Shown here one piece after another: positions 43,944 through 56,169 of a stretch of 64,000 bases of DNA. The notes below the pieces were generated by a model, which searched no databases, was not told the origin of the DNA, and worked only from the letters and a program-made list of their open reading frames with translations. The DNA is from Platanthera guangdongensis (lineage: Eukaryota; Streptophyta; Magnoliopsida; Asparagales; Orchidaceae), in assembly GCA_039583875.1 (NCBI GenBank), contig CM077165.1, positions 72,652,757 through 72,716,756 on the forward strand, given 5' to 3'. Numbering within the stretch: position 1 is the stretch's first letter; every line of letters starts with the position of its first letter. A program made the position numbers and the translations under genes.

Positions 43944-46021
43944 TGTAACGCCACATAACCCGAATACAAATTGGCCAATATGTTTATAAGACCATTGGAG
44001 AAGTCCCATGAAAATTGGGGATAAATTGGGATTGATTTGAAGGCCTTTTGGAGCCCTTATAGTTTAACATGGGTTGTGACATGGGTGTGTCCAAAGTTGT
44101 GTGTAGTTTTTCTAAGCATGTTGGAAATCAAAGAGGAACATGGCCTATGACAGAGGTGTGTCCAGCGCCGTATCGAGGAACATGGCCTGTGATACGGGTG
44201 TGTTCGGAGCCGCGTCGATCTCTGAGTTTGGTTGTTTTGATGTGATTGTGGAACGCGGCCTGTGATACGGCCATTTCACAAGCTGTGTATGGGCCCAGAG
44301 AGACCATTTTAAGGTCAAATAAGGGCCTTTCATTTTATTTTGGTGGGATTCGATGATTGGGAGGCTTTTCAAATGAGTAAGTTGGGAAATGAGGGTTTGA
44401 ACATCAATTCCCTTGTCCCATTCTCTCTCTAAGATGTAGAGAGAGGGGAGAGTAAAGGAAGAAGAAGACGGAGGAATCCCGCCTTTGTTGGAGCTTCAAA
44501 GCTCCAAAACGCGAGCTGAGTCTAGATCCGTGAAGGCGAGTCCATTGCAGTTTTTTCATCCGGTTAGTTTCTCCTCCATGGGGCCGAAGCAAACCTCAGG
44601 GTAACGATCCTCTTCCTTGTACATGTGAAGTCCTTCATTTCGGCATTTTACAGTAGGCGCTCCACGAACAAGCGGAAGTGGTTATCCTGACGGGTAAATC
44701 CGTGTATCCCCATAGTGTTGCACTTATATCCGAAATCGAAGTACGGAATAGGTATGCTGTGTGAAGCCCATCCAGATGGGTTGGTTTAGATTATTGATGT
44801 TTATTTATTTTTTATGTCGTATAAGACTCTGTGATTATCTCGTAGATTTTAGAGTCGCGGGGTGTGCAGATGGCTGCGTTGAGTGTACTGGAGGTAGACT
44901 CCATGAAAACACACGATTAAGGGGAAGAAGCTATAGTCTTTCCCCTACCGCTCGGCGATAGTGCTACTGTCGGCGATAGCTTAGAGTGAGCTATGTATGG
45001 TTGAGAGGCCTGTCTTGTGAGACCTGGGGGCAGTGTGTGCCTGTCTCTCGAAGGCCAAAGGGCCAATTATGTGTGGAGCGTGATCTTAAATTGCTCAGCT
45101 TTGGTAGCTATGAGTGCTAGCCTGGTATCCTTATAGAGTTATGGATCATGCGGAAAAGGGAAAGTGGATGCTGACCCGCATCAGGCCTGCGAGCAGGGCT
45201 ATTTAAGCAAGGGATTTGGATGAACTGTACCCTCCACTCTACCAGTCGACTAGGAGTGGTCAATTTGTAAGTCACATGACTTGTCGTAGGACTGGGGCAT
45301 TGTCTCTGGACTTGGCCATTGTGAGACTAAAAGATCAAACGTTCTTGACTGTCATAGAGAAAGGTATTGGGACCCTTGCAGCCTTGTGCACAATGAATGT
45401 GCCCTGAGAGCACGGGGAGTTGGGCTTTTGTGCCAACGTCTGTGACGAATGGTGCTTCAGTTGCACGTTCCTATTGTCATATTGTTATTATATTAATACC
45501 TGTAGTGAAGGAGAACCGCAACCCCAAGTGAGGGGTGGGGTCGTTATAATTTGGTCAGCTAACGCTGACCGTTGCTTTTGTTTGTCACCATCGCAGTGGA
45601 ATGTTGCTTGCAGGTGAAGCTGAACCAAGCGGGAAATAGCGGGCGAAAGCCTGGGATAGCTAAGCTAGCCCTCGAAGGCCAAAGCGAATCGCCAGTTTTG
45701 TTTATTTATATCTCATGTGTGGCTGGCCTGCGTGTCGAAGTATGCAAGACAGTTTAATTTGAGTAATCATTATAAGGCCTTAAGGCCAAGAATTGTTTGT
45801 GTATTTGTTATACATTCCTAGTTGAGATAGTGCACAATCATGTTGTTGTTGGGTTCTATTTATAACCTTTAATTTCTTCTGTTATAATGCACTCGGTGTG
45901 AGGATACGCAATGTTGGATTATGGTTTCAATTTAGTAACTCCTTGGTCTGTCTGTGGTATATGGCACCGGGCCCCGGCTAGACCTTCTATTATATGTTTT
46001 GTGACGGATGGGGGTGTTACA
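43944..46021 (+). repeat. Element F 5' LTR
   Basis: 2,078 bp from TGTAACGCCACATAACC to GGGGGTGTTACA. Strongly diverged from the A LTR but with the same plan: degenerate ACACGGGTGTGTCC-type words (44,070-44,290), hairpin II with a four-base loop (45,553-45,570), CCTTAAGGCC (about 45,778) and the leader-pairing blocks near 45,810-45,862. Confidence 0.85.
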
Positions 46022-46024
46022 AGT

Positions 46025-46034
46025 TGGTATCAGA
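46025..46034 (+). other. Primer binding site of element F
   Basis: TGGTATCAGA, three bases after the LTR end. Confidence 0.9.
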
Positions 46035-46244
46035 CTAAGGTGTCGTTCTTTCTTATTGGAATTCGTGGTCAAATTCTTTTAAGGGGTGCTGAGCACATGT
46101 ATATGCATTACTATTATAACATGAAAAGAACCCATGAATGTCCCCTTAGGAATAAAAATACACATGTTTGAGGAACCTGAGTGTTATAATTGTTGAGTTT
46201 TAGCAATCTGTTTGTCGCCTAAATGAGTGTTTTTACAACTATAG

Positions 46245-47380
46245 GTGAGCGGTGTGGGGCAGTCACAACAACAGCACTCCGCGTAGAGTAGTGTGCCTAA
46301 CAACGCGCCAGAAACCCCTCCTTCTGCTGAAACCATACGAATGTTAGCAGAAGCAGTGTTCTCCATGATTAATGCCCAACCTGGGAGGCAAGTACAGCCT
46401 CCTTCTCTCGAGCTAGGTCAAGTTCCGCCTGTCGTAACGAAATCTATGGTAGCGGATCAAGTAGCGGTTGAGCCCGTGGAGCAGCAAAGAGCTACTGTGA
46501 AGTTGTTAAAGCGTGTGATGAGCTTTAATCCACCATTGTTTAGGGGACTGGAACCCCGACACAAGCTGAGGACTGGCTTTACAAGGTAAAGAGAGTCATG
46601 TCAGCTACGGAGACTAAGGAGTGGCAAAAGGTCATAATAGCCACATTCATGCTGGATGGCAAAGCAAGACTATGGTGGGATGAGTTAGAGCTGCATCACT
46701 TGGTTGGGAGACAACTCATCGACGTATCGATGGAGGAGTTCACGAGACTATTTCCGGCACGGTTCGTGCCGATAGTGCAGAAAATAGCAATGGATAATCA
46801 GTTCCAGATGCTGACTCAAGGTGAGAGTAGTGTGGACGACTACGTACATGAGTTCACAAGATTGGGGCGGTATGTTGGCTCCACTTTAAGGATTAGGATC
46901 AGAAGACTAACAGGTTCTACGAAGGACTGCATGATGATGTGAGGTTGTTGTTCTTAGGTTCGATGATGCCGGAATTTCTAGTCCTGGTCAATACGGCCCG
47001 ATCTTTGGAATAAGATCTTAAGAGAGTTCAAGGTAAGAAGGACTTGGAAGTGAAGAGGTCAGACTTTAAAGTTCCAAGTTCATCGAATTCTAAGTACCGA
47101 AAGTGGAATAAGAAGCCCAAGACTTCTATGCCGACTTCTTAGTTGGTTAATACTAGAGCATCTTCTGGGCAAGGAGGCTCAATTCACTGTTACAACTATG
47201 GCAGGCCGGGTCATATAGCCAGCAACTGTTGGAGTGACAAATCAGAAAAGATGTCAGGAGCTTCCTATGCTGAAAAAGGGAAGACGGTGGAGTCAACCAC
47301 ATCCCATCAGACTCCAGCCCAATAGATGGTCTACAACCTTGGCCAACAGGAGGCCATCAAACAAGGCGATGTGCTGATAG
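46245..47380 (+). pseudogene. gag: gag of element F
   Basis: The frame starts after CAACTATAG as in A. There is a stop near 46,284 and a frameshift near 46,550. The core continues open 46,598-46,900 (ATETKEWQ, RLWWDELELHHL, VDDYVHEFTRLGRY), with another shift near 46,900. The zinc knuckle near 47,190 reads CYNYGRPGHIASNC, its second Cys being Tyr. A stop follows near 47,325. Confidence 0.85.
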
Positions 47381-47440
47381 GAAAGTGTTAGTTTGTAGCG
47401 TTAGTACTTTTTATACCTTACATCTTACGCTTTGGTTGTA
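47381..47440 (+). other. Relic of the gag-protease intron in element F
   Basis: The segment after GATGTGCTGATAG has an in-frame TAG four codons on and contains ACCTTAC, as in A, B and C, but the donor GT reads GA and the acceptor AG reads GA. It may be a decayed intron. Confidence 0.4.
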
Positions 47441-50067
47441 TGACTGTTATGTTTTATGATTTGTCATAATCATGGACTGTCTGGATCGAGCACTGTTTGA
47501 TATAGGAGCTTCACATTCTTTCTTATCTAAAGACTTCATATCACGTATTGGGGTGCCCTCTTTAGTGGCGAAGGATATGTTGGATATGCTACTGTCGAAC
47601 GGGTGTTCGATGCGCGCGGACAGGGTCTGTTGCGTGAAAGTGCTGATAGGAAGCCAAGCCTTTCATTTAGAAGCGTCACTACTACTAATAGTAAAGTTAG
47701 ACGTAATCTTTGGCATGTATTGGCTATCGCATCAACGTTAGTTGATTCACTGTAGATTGAAGGTGGTCAAATTGGGGTTGAACACAATCCTAGAAACTAC
47801 TTTTTCTGGTATGAAGGGATTGATTAAGACAATGATGTATGCTCTCCAAGTAGTTAAAGTAATGAATGATGGCACGAAGTTGTTCTTCACTCTACATGAG
47901 GCTAAGAATCCCAAGCCAGGCTTAGTCTGTATTCCAATGGTGTCGGAGTTTACCGACGTGTTCCCCTAAGATCTCCCTGGAGCTCCACCTCAGCGAGAGA
48001 TTGATTTCACCAATGAGTTGGTGTCAGGTTCCAAACCTGTGTCGCGGTCTCCTTACCGCTTAGCACCAAGAGAAATGGCTAAGTTGAAAGCGCAGCTTCA
48101 AGAATTGATAGAGCAGGGGTATGTGCGTCCAAATTCATCAACTTGGAGTGCCAAGGTCCTCTTCGTGAAGAAGAAGGACGGAAGTCTGCGACTTTGTATC
48201 GACTATCGAGAACTGAATAAGTTAACGGAGAAGAACAAGTACTCGACAGTGTATTCAAAGTTGGATTTGAAGTCCGGTTACTATCAACTAATAATTAGGG
48301 AAAGTGATATCCCCAAGATGACGTTCAGTGCATGTTATGGGCATTACGAGTTGACGGTCATGCCTTTTGGGATGACTAATGTGCCATCCGTGTTCTTGGA
48401 CTTAATGAACCAGACATTCATGGAGTATTTGGATCGGTTCATGATTGTGTTCATTGAAGATATCTTTGTGCACTACCAGTCCGAGTTTGATCATGCGGAG
48501 CATGTACAGATTGTTTTGGAGACCCTGAGAAGCAATCAACTGTATGCCAAATTATCAAAGTGTGAATTTTGGCTTTCTTTGGCAGCGTTCCTTGGGCACA
48601 TCATTAGTGAAGAGGGGATCGCAGTGGATCCAGTGAAGATTGTTGTGATACAGGAGTGGCCTATGTTGTTTTCAGTGGCGAAAGTCCGGAGTTTTCTGGG
48701 ACTTGCCGGCTACAACAGTCGCTTCGTGGAGAACCTCTCGCAGATAATGTTACCTCTCACGACCCTGACAAGTAAGGATCAAAAGTTTGTGTGGTCTCTA
48801 TTGTGCACGCAAGCTTTTGAAGAATTGAAAAGTCGCCTGACCACGACGTCTGTCCTGTGTTCGCTATGTGGAATAGAGGGCTATGAGATTTATAGTGATG
48901 CTTCAGGGAGCAGCTAAGGCTGTGTATTGCTACAACATGGGAGAGTAATAATATATGGCTCACGCCAGTTGAAGGTACAAGAGAAGAATTATCTAGTCCA
49001 CGACTTGGAGTTGGCTGCCGTGATATTCGCTCTGAAGCTTTGGAGGCACTACCTTTATGGTGTTATGGTTGGACCATAAGAGCACGAAGTACCTATTGGA
49101 TCAAAATGATCTAAATATGCGTCAACGGAGGTGGATGGAGTTCCCTGGGGACTACACCTTCAAGATACCTTATGTACCTGGGAAGGGTAAAACAGTTGTT
49201 GATGCGTTAAGTCGTAGGGCTACCGCTCAGGCCAACTGGTTATTTATGCATGACAGGCATCTTGTTTGAGATTTAGAGGCCTTAGAGATCTCTTATGTTG
49301 ATAAGATTTCCGGTGCTGATGCACGATTGAACTGGATGGAAGTACAGTATGACCTGGCTGATCTGATTTGGCAGGCTTTGGAGTTGGATAACAGCATGAA
49401 GCGGTTCATGGTTGAGGCTTTGGATGGGTCAAATGCCCAATTTACTGTCGATGATGGGCTGTTATGGAAGGACAGTAGTTTGTGCGTCCCAAGTGTGGGT
49501 AAGCTACGGGAGGAATTGTTGTACAAGGCTCATTAAACGAAGTACTCAATTCACTCGGGGAGCACAAAAATGTACAAAGACATAAAAAAGTCATTCTGGT
49601 GGCCCGGACTGAAAAAGGATATAGTGTTGTATGCGGTAAAGTGCCAAACTTGTGTCTTAGTGAAGGCTGAATGCTAGAAGCCCGGAGGATTTCTGAAGTC
49701 TTTGCATATACCAGAGTGGAAGTTCAACGATATATCCATGGATTTCGTGCATGGTTAGCCGAGATCGCAGAAGGGAAACGATGTCATTTGTGTGATAGTA
49801 GATCGTTTGACAAAAGTGTCACACTACGTCCCGAATAGGAAGGATGATTCGGTGGAAAAGCTAGCAAAGCTGTATGCGGAGAATATTGTATGACTACACG
49901 GTGTGCCCATAGCATTGTGAGTGACCAAGATGGGTGCTTCACGTCTAACGACTGGAGGTTGGTGCATCAACTGTTGGGTACCAAGCTGAAGTTCACTACG
50001 GCCTTTCATCCGCAGACAGATGGTTAGACTGAGAGAGTAAATGGGAGGATGTAGGACAAGCTTCGCA
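47441..50067 (+). pseudogene. pol: pol of element F, truncated in integrase
   Basis: Protease from about 47,470 with DIGAS in place of DTGAS. RT is open 48,018-48,914 with YRLAPREM and [11 protein letters not shown]; a piece between KNKYS and TVYSKLDLK (about 12 residues, the [10 protein letters not shown] region) is missing, and the catalytic motif is FIED instead of FIDD. RNase H follows to about 49,080, the linker to 49,530, and integrase to 50,067 (HPQTDG near 50,010) with many stops. The G2 LTR starts in mid-domain. Confidence 0.9.
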
Positions 50068-53000
50068 TGTAAGACCCCCTTTTTTTCCTTTTAAAACCAC
50101 GGGGTCTTAGGCCCAGAACCGCCATTTTGCGGTGACACCTCCGCTCCCGGGAAGGTCATCACTACAAAATGCCGATCATGCCGGCCAAGTCGATCTCAAC
50201 AGTAGCAAAGAATTAAAAGACAAGTCCACAGAAAATCAAATATAAAGTAAATATAATCTCCACGAAGGGAGTGTCCACAGATATAATCAGAAATACTAAG
50301 AATCTTCGGCTCATGCCTAGTACATCAATGTCCTCACTACCAATCTCTCATCGAGGAAGCACAACGAATATAACTAGTAAGGGCCAGGACTCACAGTCCC
50401 TACCGTCTGAACACCGGTACTAGACTGCCCCATCTCCAAGCTCGTCGACCTCTGAGGCTGCTCCTCCATGCTGGGCTCCATGGTTCCCTAAAATGATGTA
50501 GTCTGAAAACTGTTAGTCTAAAAGACTAAGTCCTATCGTCCCCCGGCTCTTCCCCCTTGGCACCTAGGCACCGAGCGGGGAGGAGTAAAGGAGAGGACAA
50601 GAAGGTGGAGAATAGCAAATGATCAGATGGCGGCGGAAGTAAACTAGCAGTCCAATGGTATATAAGGCAGTAATAAAAGCATGAGAAATTAAGCAGGAAA
50701 ATAACCTTAACTTATGCGAAAACACATAAGATGAGGGATCTTTTACAGGGGTCCTATCGTATAAAGAGTCTCATACCTGTTTATACGATAGGGTGTCGGA
50801 TTTCTACAAAGCATACATATAAAGATTACTGAATTAAACCTTAACTTATAAGCACGCTCGCACGAACTTCTAAACCAAGGGGTCGTTTTGGAAGGCCTAT
50901 TGTATAAAGCGTCCCATACTACTTTATACAATAGGTGTCAGGGTTAAATGCAATGGTTATGCTTTGAAATACAAATATGCCATGCTGTGAACATGCAAGT
51001 GCAACACACCCACTCGACTCTGTGTACACAGACCTTTAGTTCCCCCTTTCTGGAGCCGAACCTTCCAGGATACCTCCGTAGTGGCAAACAGAAGCGGTGG
51101 GTTGGGCCTCGCCCACCTCTAAACCGGTTATTGCACTACCAGTCAGACCTATCGTACGCCTCAATGCTGGTGCACTAAGCAGAGCTCCTGCGTACTCTTG
51201 CCGGCTGACGCACCGGACTTTACTTGGCCAAGTGCTAAACCATACTTGCCGAGTCAACGTATCAGCGTCGGTGCATCGACTATACAATACCAAAGACCCA
51301 CCATCTTTATGCACATGCAACCTTAATGTAAACCATCGAGCCAAAGCTCGCCAGACCAACCCGCCCGTCACCAACTGTAACCAAGCCAAAGCTCGTCGGG
51401 CCAATTGCCCATGTCCAAATCCACCGGGCCTAATGCCCAAGTGACTTAACCTAACTCCCATAACTCCAGGGTGTGTGAGTGCAACCCTAGATTACTTCGA
51501 CTTACTCTAGCATTTCAGTTTCACCAACTATTTAGGTTAGCCCAGGACTGCCCAAAATATACCCCGTGAAGGGCTCTCGAAGGCACTAGTAACTACGTTG
51601 GGATTACACCCAAAGCTCCCTTTCGCAAGGCACTTACTATTATTGTTCGCTATCAGATTTCCCAACCCTTAATTAATTTACTGGATCTAACCTTAGTGTA
51701 TTAGACACTTCCTCCCTACGAGAAGGACGATCTTTCGCCGATCCCGAGCACCACCGGACACTAGCCATTCCAACCCCTTACTCACCCCAACTTCCAACGA
51801 TGAACTATTTTTCATTCATCCAAATCAGCAAACATCTAACCCCAGCTCGTGTGCCCCAAATTCTTACTCAAACACAATTTCTGTGATTTTACTAAATGCA
51901 GACCAACCTAAGCTATATGAAGTGTATAAAGTGAGGTACACAAAATAATCACCCAGTATCCCTATAATAATTATTGGAGGGCTATAATGACATTTTTAGC
52001 CTAAACACAAAAATTCATAATTTTCCTAAATTATCAGATAATTTATTTATTTATTCTAGTAATCCAAAAATCCAAGTTTGAACATGAAATACCCATTTAA
52101 TTCAAGCAAATGCTCTACAAAATTTATGATAAATTCAAAATGACTATTCAACTTGAAATCCAGCGTCTCCCAATTTTCCAGCAGGAAATAAGCTCTGAAC
52201 AAAATAAACATCAAATCCCCAAAATTATGGGTTTGTAAAGTGTATATTGCAAATAATCATCTACAAATCATGAATTAATTTCTCCAAGTGGATATTTACC
52301 TAAAAATTATCAGAGCCCCAATTTCATAATTTTGCAACAAATAAATAGCTCTAAATAATTTATTCACCATAATCGCCCTTTTAAAAACTTGTGAAGGAAA
52401 TACTAAAGGTTTTCAACTAAAATTTATAACAAAATTAAGGAACAACCATTTGAACTTAAAACATCTCCTGCCCAAGTTTCATAAATCTAGAATTAATAGT
52501 GTGATCATAATAAATAAAATTCCACTTAGGGCCACATCATGCATAACAAAGGGGGTACTAGTAATATTTCTCATAAAATTCCAATAAATTCTCAAGAGGT
52601 CCTTACTAACCTATAATCCATGCTACCTAAGTTTCAAACCTTATTAGTAAGTTTTGGTGGCTTATTCTACACAAAAATTGTTTGTGCCATAAACTAGGGT
52701 TAGGAATTTGAGAGGTTCATCCATCTCCAAATCCCCTAGAATTCATACCAGAGGGCTTTGGCTACCCTACCATCAATTCTACCAAGTTGCAAGATCCCAC
52801 AAGGGTATTTGACCTCATGCCCTTCACAACACTCAAAAGCCCCTCCTTAGGGTTTGAGTTCAGGTCCTATGGCAAAGCTACCCTAGACCACCCCATAATC
52901 CCTTTGAGGGTGTTAAAGGTCATTTCCAGTCAGTGGTCAAAATCTCAGCCTCTGTTGAGGTGATTTGACCACTCATCCTCAAGGTGCACTTTTCACTTAA

Positions 53001-53530
53001 GAACCCCTCATTAAGGCAAAATTAGGGTTAGTTTATTCCCTATCCAAAACACATCCAAATGAGGTGAAAATTTATACAGAGACATATCATGAGGCCAGGG
53101 AGTACTCACCAAAATTTGGAAGAGTTTGGAGGTAATTAGACCACTTAATTAAATTACCCTAGTGTTATTAAATAAAAAATAAAACTATAGCCAAAGTACC
53201 TCCAAAAATTCCCATTTTTGGGCAAGCCCTAGGTATAGCTAAGGATGGCCCCCTGCCCAAATTTCAGGTCATTTGGACAAAGGTTGAAGAGTGGGCACCC
53301 TTTTTAATCTTAGGATAGCCCTAGGTATAGGTCCCACCAAAATGAGTGCCCTGGTCAAACCAGGCACCCAAATTGGTTCAAATAAATTTTTCTGTACACT
53401 AGACTCTCCAGGCTACAATTTTCATGGTGATCCCATTCTATGAAATAGCCTCTGAATATTTTTAAAAATTAGAAACATTAAATACTAAATGTTTGACATA
53501 ATTCAAATAATAGAAATTATTTCCTATAGT

Positions 53531-54067
53531 TTAATATCTCCCCTGCACGAATCTTTGCGCACCACTGGACGACATCCCATCGTCTTCAAGCTCCAGCCGA
53601 TGGCCTAGATTCATCCCGCCTAGAGCTCCTTCCAAATGCTGCCTCCGGCGATCCGGCCACTTCCCCGTCCGGCCACCGCCACCACTACCTCCGTTGAGGT
53701 GGTGGCTGTCGTCAGGCGGTGGCACAGCCGCTGGAGAGGTAGATTCCGGCAGTTCTACAAAGAAATTTTTCGGCCCTAAACCATGAAAACCAGGAATTGG
53801 TTCGGGCTCAATTGAGCCCGAACCTTGGACCTAAACACTGCTATGATCTAGCCATGAGGTAAGGAGAGGAGGAGGACCTTGTCGGCGGCCTGAAGTTGAG
53901 AAGATCGTCGGAAAGCCATTTCTGATGGTGGCGCTGCTCGGTTTATGCAATTGCACAGTGGGGGGGGGGGGGCTCAATTTCTTCAGGTAATGATTGTGAA
54001 AGCCTCCTCTCGACCTACTGATGGTGTTTAAAGCCTTAGATGGGGAGAGGAGGGGCTGGTTCATCAA
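53531..54067 (-). other. Interrupted counterpart of the LTR-borne open frame
   Basis: It matches the 175-codon frame of G1 (1,085-558): it also starts with two Met codons at 54,067 and shares GPPPLL, then PPPDDSHHLNG and RRQH. It is broken between the two open pieces (54,067-53,831 and 53,725-53,531). The right LTR of G2 shows its C-terminal end (SSSGAPRFVQGRY) at the window edge. Confidence 0.3.
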
Positions 54068-54419
54068 TGACCATTAAGGCCATTAATGTCTAGGCTCGTC
54101 CATGGTGGAGGGGGTTGAACCAGACTCTTGGTGGCTAGGGAAATGGCTGGAAACTTCTCCCCTTCCCTGGGGGAGTTGAATTCAACCATTAAGGGTGGCC
54201 TTTGGCCTCCCCTTGTCCGAGCCCCTTCCTTCCCTCCTCTTTCATCATTTCTCTATCCTCCATTAACATGGAAATGGAGCTCACCCTCTCTCCTAGTCAC
54301 CAAGTTGACTTTGTCAATCAGGAGATCTATTTGCAGCCTACTCATTCATAATTTCATGATATTAAGGCTAGCCCAAAAGGAAGGAGGGCTTGAGCTTAGG
54401 TTAGCCCATTAGAGCTAGG

Positions 54420-55060
54420 TTTGACTTAATCTTGACTAGGGTTGTCCTAGGTCAAATTGACCTTTTCTGTTACCATCATTGGGTCTTTGGTGACCTATTG
54501 GGCTCCCCTAGGGTCTATTAAGGGATGGGAAGGGTTGACTTGGCACTTTGGAGGCCACTTGCCCTTAGGAAGGGTAGTTTGCCCAAATTAAGGTTAGGGT
54601 TGACTTTGGTCAATTTAGCCACTAGGGCTGACCCCAATGGGGTCTTGGTGACCCATGGACCTCATCTTAGGGTTAGGGGGTATAAATGGGGTCCACCTGG
54701 CTAGGGGATGGTCAATAGACCCAATATAGTTCTGTTTGACCCATTTAGGGCTAGAGTTGACTTCGGTCAACTTAACCACCTTGACTGTCCTCCAAGGGTC
54801 CTTAGTGACCCCTTGACCCCATTTTAGGTCTAGGAAGACCCTGGTAGGGTTAGTTGGGCTTAACTAGGGCACACTGCCCTTAATTAGGGCACCTTGCCCA
54901 ATTTAGGCCTAAAGTGGTCCTAGGTCAACTTGGCCACCCTGAGTCGACTCCAATGGGCCCTTAATGTTCAGATAAACTTTACAATGGATTGGAGTGGCGA
55001 TGGTGGGGCCTTAAGGTCTTGGTGAAGCCCTACAATCAACTTAACTAGGGTTCATAAATC
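54420..55060. repeat. 158-bp tandem repeat inside the giant LTR
   Basis: GGTCAA anchors in the context TTGAC-TTNGGTCAA at 54,450, 54,608, 54,765 and 54,923 are 158, 157 and 158 bp apart. Units also share AATGGGTC-TTGGTGACC. G1 has the same spacing: 1,455 and 1,613, then 29,665 and 29,823 once element A is removed. Confidence 0.75.
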
Positions 55061-55850
55061 TACTATTTGCATACCATAGTGGTCTCATCTACATCCCTAG
55101 GTCTACTTGGCCTCCTTGGGCTTCCTAGGGTTTTGTCATGAAGTAGTCATGATAAAACCACTCCTAGGGGTCTAGTTGTTTGAGGGATGTTACAGATCCC
55201 AATATAAAAAAAAAAATTTCATCCTCGAAATTCTAGTTAGGCCTACGGGGTTTCAAATATGAAAGGAAAAATTGTAACATCCCGAGAAGTTATGAGTAAT
55301 ACCTGACTGAAAAGCTCTGGGTACCTTTGTTGCATTAAGTCCTGAGGCTCCCAGGTGTGCTCCTCTCGCCCGTGATTCCTCCACAAAACCTTGACTAATG
55401 GAACCTTTTTAGGGCGCAAGACTCATATTCCCCTGTCGTTAATCAAGACCGGATCCACGTGAACTGATCGATCAGAGGCTATTGGCCCATCCGTGACCGT
55501 AATCTGCTGCTCCTGGCGTAGTAGAGCCCTCCTGAGTGAGGATACATGTAATACGTCATGCAGGCTTGCCAGCTCCAGTGGCAACTCCAGCCTGTATGCT
55601 AAGGGACCGATCTGCTCTCGGATCCTATAAGGCCACATATATCTTGGGCTAAGCTTCTTCTTCCGACCGCGCACCCGTGAAACCCCATGCATTGGTCAGA
55701 TTTTCAAGAACACCTGGTCCCCCACCTGGAACTCCACCTGATGATGTCGAGCATCATAATACTTAGCCCCTGTCGGCTCTGTGCCTCTAGCATCCTATCC
55801 CGTATCAATCTCACCTGAGCCTCGATGTCTTCAACAAACTCCAAACCCAA

Positions 55851-56169
55851 TGTAACACCCCGAAGGCAAGAGGATCATTTTGAGCAAAATCGGGATCAGG
55901 CATGGGTGACACGGCCTGGGACACGGGCGTGTCCCAGGGCGTGTCAGTTGACACGGCCTGCGACACGGGCGTGTCGCAGGGCGTGTCGAGGTTGTGTCGA
56001 CGATTGGACTTGGTGTCGACGATTTTCACTCGACATCGTCGAGAGGGGGCACACGGCCCAGGACACGGCCGTGTCGGATGCCGTGTCGAATGCTCGACGA
56101 GTGTTACACGACGATCGTCGAGTATCGCGTTACACCGTTATATGTCATGTGACAGGTGGGGGCGTTACA
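55851..56169 (+). mobile_element. Mini solo LTR (319 bp) in the G2 integrase
   Basis: It begins TGTAACACCCCGAAGGC and ends GGTGGGGGCGTTACA, matching both ends of the A/B/C-type LTRs, but is only 319 bp. Flanks are CCCAA (55,846-55,850) and CTCAA (56,170-56,174), a 5-bp duplication with one change; integrase homology is continuous when it is removed. It contains two 38-bp palindromes (55,908-55,945 and 55,950-55,987), CGTCGA words, and no coding sequence. It may be a solo LTR of a short non-autonomous derivative. Confidence 0.85.
55908..55987. other. Two covarying 38-bp palindromes
   Basis: First left arm GACACGGCCTGGGACACG, second left arm GACACGGCCTGCGACACG. Each right arm pairs at 17 of 18 positions around a GG loop. 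The G:C pair of the first is a C:G pair in the second, that is, both sides changed. Confidence 0.85.

Larger units (their letters stand above)
43944..50067 (+). mobile_element. Chromovirus F (Ty3/gypsy), truncated by G2
   Basis: 5' LTR 43,944-46,021, primer site, gag and pol as in A but more diverged. It stops inside integrase where the G2 LTR begins; the rest must lie right of the window beyond G2. Same family architecture as A, B and C, including the leader complementarity, hairpin II and the stop soon after the gag-protease junction. Confidence 0.9.
50068..55194 (-). repeat. Giant 3' LTR of G2 (5,127 bp)
   Basis: On the plus strand it begins TGTAAGACCCCC in the middle of the F integrase and ends GAGGGATGTTACA. 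The first 3.5 kb match 60,432-64,000 closely base by base. It is AT-rich in 51,800-53,500, GC-rich near 53,560-53,720 and has a 13-G run at 53,960-53,972. No gene is seen in 50,068-53,530; open frames there are conserved only as part of the LTR. A 158-bp tandem array lies near its start in element sense. Confidence 0.92.

Noticed and set aside
45216..45757. Short frames in the F LTR as host genes
   Set aside because: They overlap the conserved LTR hairpins and match the A LTR in DNA; no conserved protein.
51036..51461. Open frames near 51,000-51,460 and 61,310-61,811 that recur in both copies
   Set aside because: They recur because the two regions are the two LTRs of G2; frames differ in length between them and no domain is visible.
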